A stretch of 64,000 nt of DNA from Spirodela intermedia (Eukaryota; Streptophyta; Magnoliopsida; Alismatales; Araceae), in NCBI GenBank assembly GCA_902729315.2, contig LR746272.1, positions 4,595,037 to 4,659,036 on the forward strand, written 5' to 3'. The first letter of the stretch is position 1; each line of letters begins with the position of its first letter. Shown in pieces: positions 60,472-64,000 of this stretch. The notes under the pieces are model-generated. The model was not told where the DNA came from. It was given only the letters and a program-made list of their open reading frames with translations, and ran no database searches. The position numbers and the translations under genes were made by a program.

Positions 60472-63400
60472 TTATTTCCGGGAGAGGAAGAATTCGTAGT
60501 CAGGGTGGTTGTTCCTCACCTGGGCGGGGCCCCTGCGGACGGTCCCTCGGGAGAAGACCGACGCCGCCCTTCCCATGGCGCCCAGCCGACCCTCGAGGGC
60601 CCCGCTGGCGGCTCCCTCCCTGGGCTCAAGCCAGCCTTCGCCCTGTGGAGAAGATCCCATCGATCCAGCCCAACTCCCCTCTGTAAATAAATGAGGGAAA
60701 AAAAACCTCTGAGAAATCTTCGTCGTCGTCGTCGTACCTGCGCGTTGTAGCTCTCCATGCCCAGCGGGGGGGAGACGATGCAGCCGTCGCCGCCGCCGCC
60801 GCCGCCCACCGGCGAGCCTCCCGGCGGCGTTCTCCGTCTCTGCGCCGCGTGCCCCAGAGAGTGGTAGGTCAAGAACGACGCGCGGAAGGCTCCTTGGGGA
60901 ATCCGATAGATCGGATACCATGCCACCGAATACCTGAGAAACCATGAATGATATATATATTTAGCCCCAAGGATGAACGTTGACTAGGTAGAACATGTGA
61001 CCTACCATTGGGCGGAGTCAGAACTAACTGAAACAGATTCTACAGTGATAGTCTGCTCCTGGAATATCCGATTAGTTGTCCCCTAAAGATGCCAATCATC
61101 ATTTCGAGCCCGGAAGTCAGAGATAATTGACTCAGAAATACAGTTTGTCACATGAAGTCGAGATGCTATTTTTAGTGAGTGACCGAGCTGTTAACTTATT
61201 TGGGAATCTAGACTCGGATGACCCACCTAATTGTGGCCTAAAGACGTCAATCATCACTTCTTGGAGCCCAGAAGTCGAAACTAGTTGACTTAGAGATAGG
61301 CCAAGAAAATCGAGATAATTGCTTACCAAGATGCAGGGTGAAGGTCGCGCAAACTCATGTGCTCCAGCTTTGATGGGCCCCCGTACGTCTGGTAGTTGGG
61401 GACGCCACCTTCTGCGAGCTCCTTGACTCTGTACGAAGGTTGGGGGGTGAGAGAATGAAGCTTCCGTCTTCAACGACTAGGTAACGATTCAAAATCAGCC
61501 GGGTGGGAGAGAGGAGGAGAGAGAGAGAGAGAGAGATGAACAGAAAGGCTCTTACTTGGCGCAGAACGGCTTCCTCTGGTCCGGTCTCTCATGCTCGAAG
61601 TATTCGAACAGGAGCACTGAGTCATCCGGCGCTTCGACTTCACAGCAACTGGGAAGGGTATCTTCCGCATAAGAAGAATCAGGCCAACGCCTCCCTTCTT
61701 GGGTCTTCTTCACTCCAACGTTATTATCTCGCGGGTGGGAGAACAGCTGAACCGCTGAAAGGGAAGGGACAAAATAAGCGTGAAATGGGAACCCACCGCT
61801 GCCCCAATTCTTGCTATTTTGGGAAGGCTCTGCCCTCACGCCCAAGCCGTACGCTCCAGGCTCTTCGTACCAGCTCCAGACATGAGCCAGTGAAGCGTCA
61901 GGATGACCAGCGAGATCAACGGATGGGATGATAACCGGAGAGACGGCGGCCATGAGCTTCTCAAACTCAGCGATCGGCCCCCCACCTGCCAGCTCTGCCT
62001 GCTCTGATGCTAGTTGGGACTTGTAAGAAGCGCTCAAGATCTGAAATGCCGCCTGTGAAGTGATCCTCACCGAGCTCTGCTCTGCTTCGCCGGACATGCA
62101 AAACCCTCTTGGGAATTCCTTTCTGGTACCAACGAGACCGACGGGTACACTCTTCTCAGTGAAGGTGCTATATTTGTTATTGTTTTGAACGTGGGAGTGG
62201 ATGACTTTGACCTCACGAACCGGGAGAGGGGTTGGGATCGTGAGTGATGGCCGGGTAGAGGCAGAACCGACCGTTGACTTTCCCCATTCGTGGGTAGGTC
62301 CTCCCTCAGAATGATTTCCCTTACGGAGGACAGCAGCTTCCTGAGATTGTGGCCGACAGAAACTTAACTTGCTGAGAGGTAATTCCTCCCGGGATTGCTG
62401 AACGTTCACCCATTTGGGTGAATGATCCAGCCTTCCTGATGATCTTCTCTCTCTGTTCTCTTCAAAGCAGTGCGGCTGCCCCAACTTGTGGTGAGAAGTC
62501 TTCTGAGGTAGCCCAAGAACTTTGAAGGCTCCAGAACGTTGTGCTTCTTTGCAAGCAACAACCTTTTGCCTTTGGGCACGTGGGTATCCCTTCATTGAGG
62601 AAGCCCCAGTGGCCACTGTTTTGACATCTTGAACCCTCTGCCAGGTGAGGCCGCTGTTTTCTTTTCCACTCAATCTGAGGTTGTGGAGAACACCGCGCAT
62701 ATGGAACACGTCGTCTGAGCTTTGCTTCTGCCCTTCTTCAGTAGTGGCATTGTTGGCTGTGGCTACGGAAACTTCAGATAAGCCAGAAGAAACTTTACCT
62801 GATTTGGCTCCAAGTTCACTGACTTCCCCAACAGCTTTATTTTCTTCCCTGAAGTTGTTTAAGTCGCTAGAGGGGCAAATCTTTTTTCCGGGATTGGAAT
62901 GCATTGCCACTGCGAGAGAGCCGAAGACTAAAATCTCCAGGGGCTCTTCGGGGACAAAACCGGTGAAATCGAAGATGACTCTGCTCCTACTTTCATCCAC
63001 TCTGGTAGATTCACCGGCGGCCTCCTTCAACCCATTTCTGTTGCGGTCGCATTGAGCATCAGTGGTCTGAAAAGGTTTTTCATCTTTCAAACTTAAACCA
63101 CTCGGAGCTGTGCTGAAATGGCTTTTCGAGGCATCATAGGTGGGGGAATTTGATGCCTCCTCATCAATCTGAAGAGGTGGTGGTTCAGTGGTCCAGCAGA
63201 GATTTGTTGCCTCGGGGCAAGATTGACTAGACGTCTCAGCACTATTAGAGGACCTTTTGCCGAACCTCCTCTTCTTCTTTTTCTTCTTCACTCCAGTTCC
63301 TTTAACAGGCTCCTGAACGTTCAACATATGAACGGTTTTGCCATCAGACCTGAAGACTGAGGGTTCTCCATCAGGAACTTTAGGAACCTCGTCTGTGCCA

Positions 63401-63552
63401 CTAGAAAATGTCTGGCAAGATCCGGAGTACAGGATGCTCTCTGCAGGTTTTCGCTCCGAGGTGGTTTTCTTGTTTGCTTTTCTCGATGAACTGGCACTAG
63501 TTGCATCACAAACCGCAGAGTGGACAGTAGAAAATTTTGATGAGGGGATCAT
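60472..63552 (-). CDS. DUF789 family protein, long form
   Basis: A plant-specific family of unknown biochemical function. Coding exons 63552-61556, 61428-61327, 60933-60738 and 60642-60472 join in phase to 821 residues. The DUF789 core spans about residues 500-821: SLAHVWSWYEEPGAYGLGV, YFVPSLSAVQLF, VLLFEYFEHERPDQRKPF, then SWYSVAWYPIYRIPQG, LTYHSLGH and a tail ending NNHPDYEFFLSRK. The acceptor at 60643 was chosen because it gives SYNAQ followed by GEGWLEPR, the usual family junction; another AG at 60679 also keeps the frame. The N-terminal 500 residues are disordered, with a lysine-rich KKKKKKRRFGKR that could be a nuclear signal. An in-frame TGA directly precedes the ATG, and a possible acceptor lies just upstream, so a further 5' exon is likely. 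Confidence 0.88.
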
Positions 63553-64000
63553 GTCTCAGCAAAGTGTGCGGACCTCTGAGTTGCAAAGCAGAGATAGGAG
63601 GGGTCATTCCTAGCACGTCTGGCTCACACAAGCCGCTTCAAAAAAACCAAATTCTTGAAAAAATCATCGAGTACCAAGATCTGAAAAGTTGAGGATAGAA
63701 TAAGTAATAAATGATAACAAAATACCCAATGATGTGCTTTCCCGCCAGTGAAATTTAAAGTAATGGAGAAAGAAGGTCTAGTCCATTGTTGAGTTGAAAA
63801 TGCTTACACGCATTATATTTAGTGAGATAATTTTTTTCTAATTGTCAGAATACAAAAATTCACCACCAACATAAATCATAAGACGAAAACAGTGTTAGAG
63901 AAAAATAACAGAGAACGTCTGATCGAACCATAATCAAGTACGTGGACAAATTGTCATCATCTGCAAAACTGTATGCGTTGTTAAAACAAGAAGAAACCAA
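63553..64000 (-). other. 5' flank or first intron of the DUF789 gene
   Basis: Reading outward on the minus strand, a possible acceptor (TTGCAACTCAG) ends near 63584, suggesting a 5' intron here. The remaining sequence is AT-rich without a recognisable exon, and the gene may continue beyond the window. Confidence 0.4.

Noticed and set aside
1-64000. tRNA, rRNA or other structural RNA genes
   Set aside because: I saw no convincing A/B box pair, cloverleaf or rRNA core. A covariance-model search would be needed to exclude them.

Overview
This window is nuclear DNA of a flowering plant. The genes are intron-rich with GT-AG borders, several protein families are plant-specific (BREVIS RADIX, DUF789, LPEAT2, URT1), and the space between genes is filled by Ty1/copia and Ty3/gypsy remnants and long (CT/GA)n tracts. 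First exons are GC-rich (URT1, LPEAT2, NOSIP, BRX) and the spacers AT-rich. That, with a four-copy TTAGGG run, leans towards a monocot or another non-eudicot angiosperm, but this is not proven. I rebuilt gene models by hand from splice borders and reading-frame phase; none was checked by alignment.

Layout. (1) 578-2261, minus: a divergent BREVIS RADIX-like gene with two BRX domains. (2) 2.3-8.8 kb: AT-rich spacer with microsatellites. (3) 8841-14072, plus: UTP:RNA uridylyltransferase URT1, six exons, 864 residues. (4) About 15.6-18604, plus: a NUDT8-type Nudix hydrolase; the first exon is uncertain. (5) 35342-19587, minus: lysophospholipid acyltransferase LPEAT2, 14 exons, 561 residues. Its long introns hold Ty3/gypsy chromovirus 3' ends, including an inverted LTR pair, and a 291-bp tandem repeat. 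(6) 35.4-59.2 kb: about 24 kb of gene-poor repeats. A decayed Athila/Tat-like Ty3/gypsy complex in direct and inverted copies fills 38.1-48.3 kb. A nearly complete but broken Ty1/copia element (49540-54577, minus) sits in a GC-rich repeat. Further inverted and direct repeats follow to 58.7 kb. (7) 59241-60235, plus: NOSIP/CSU1-type RING/U-box protein, two exons, 302 residues. (8) 63552-60472, minus: a long DUF789 protein, at least four coding exons, tail-to-tail with NOSIP.

The genes are housekeeping or signalling genes and do not form a pathway or cluster. URT1 marks deadenylated mRNA with uridines, LPEAT2 re-acylates lysophospholipids, NUDT8 hydrolyses a nucleotide-diphosphate substrate, NOSIP is a probable E3 ligase or spliceosome-associated protein, and BRX proteins act at the plasma membrane. 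URT1 and LPEAT2 are also close neighbours on Arabidopsis chromosome 2 (AT2G45620 and AT2G45670), so part of the order looks like old microsynteny.

I found no convincing new biological system. The observations most worth checking are the inverted chromovirus LTR inside an LPEAT2 intron with unassigned DNA beside it, the head-to-head Athila-like complex, and the divergent BRX gene.
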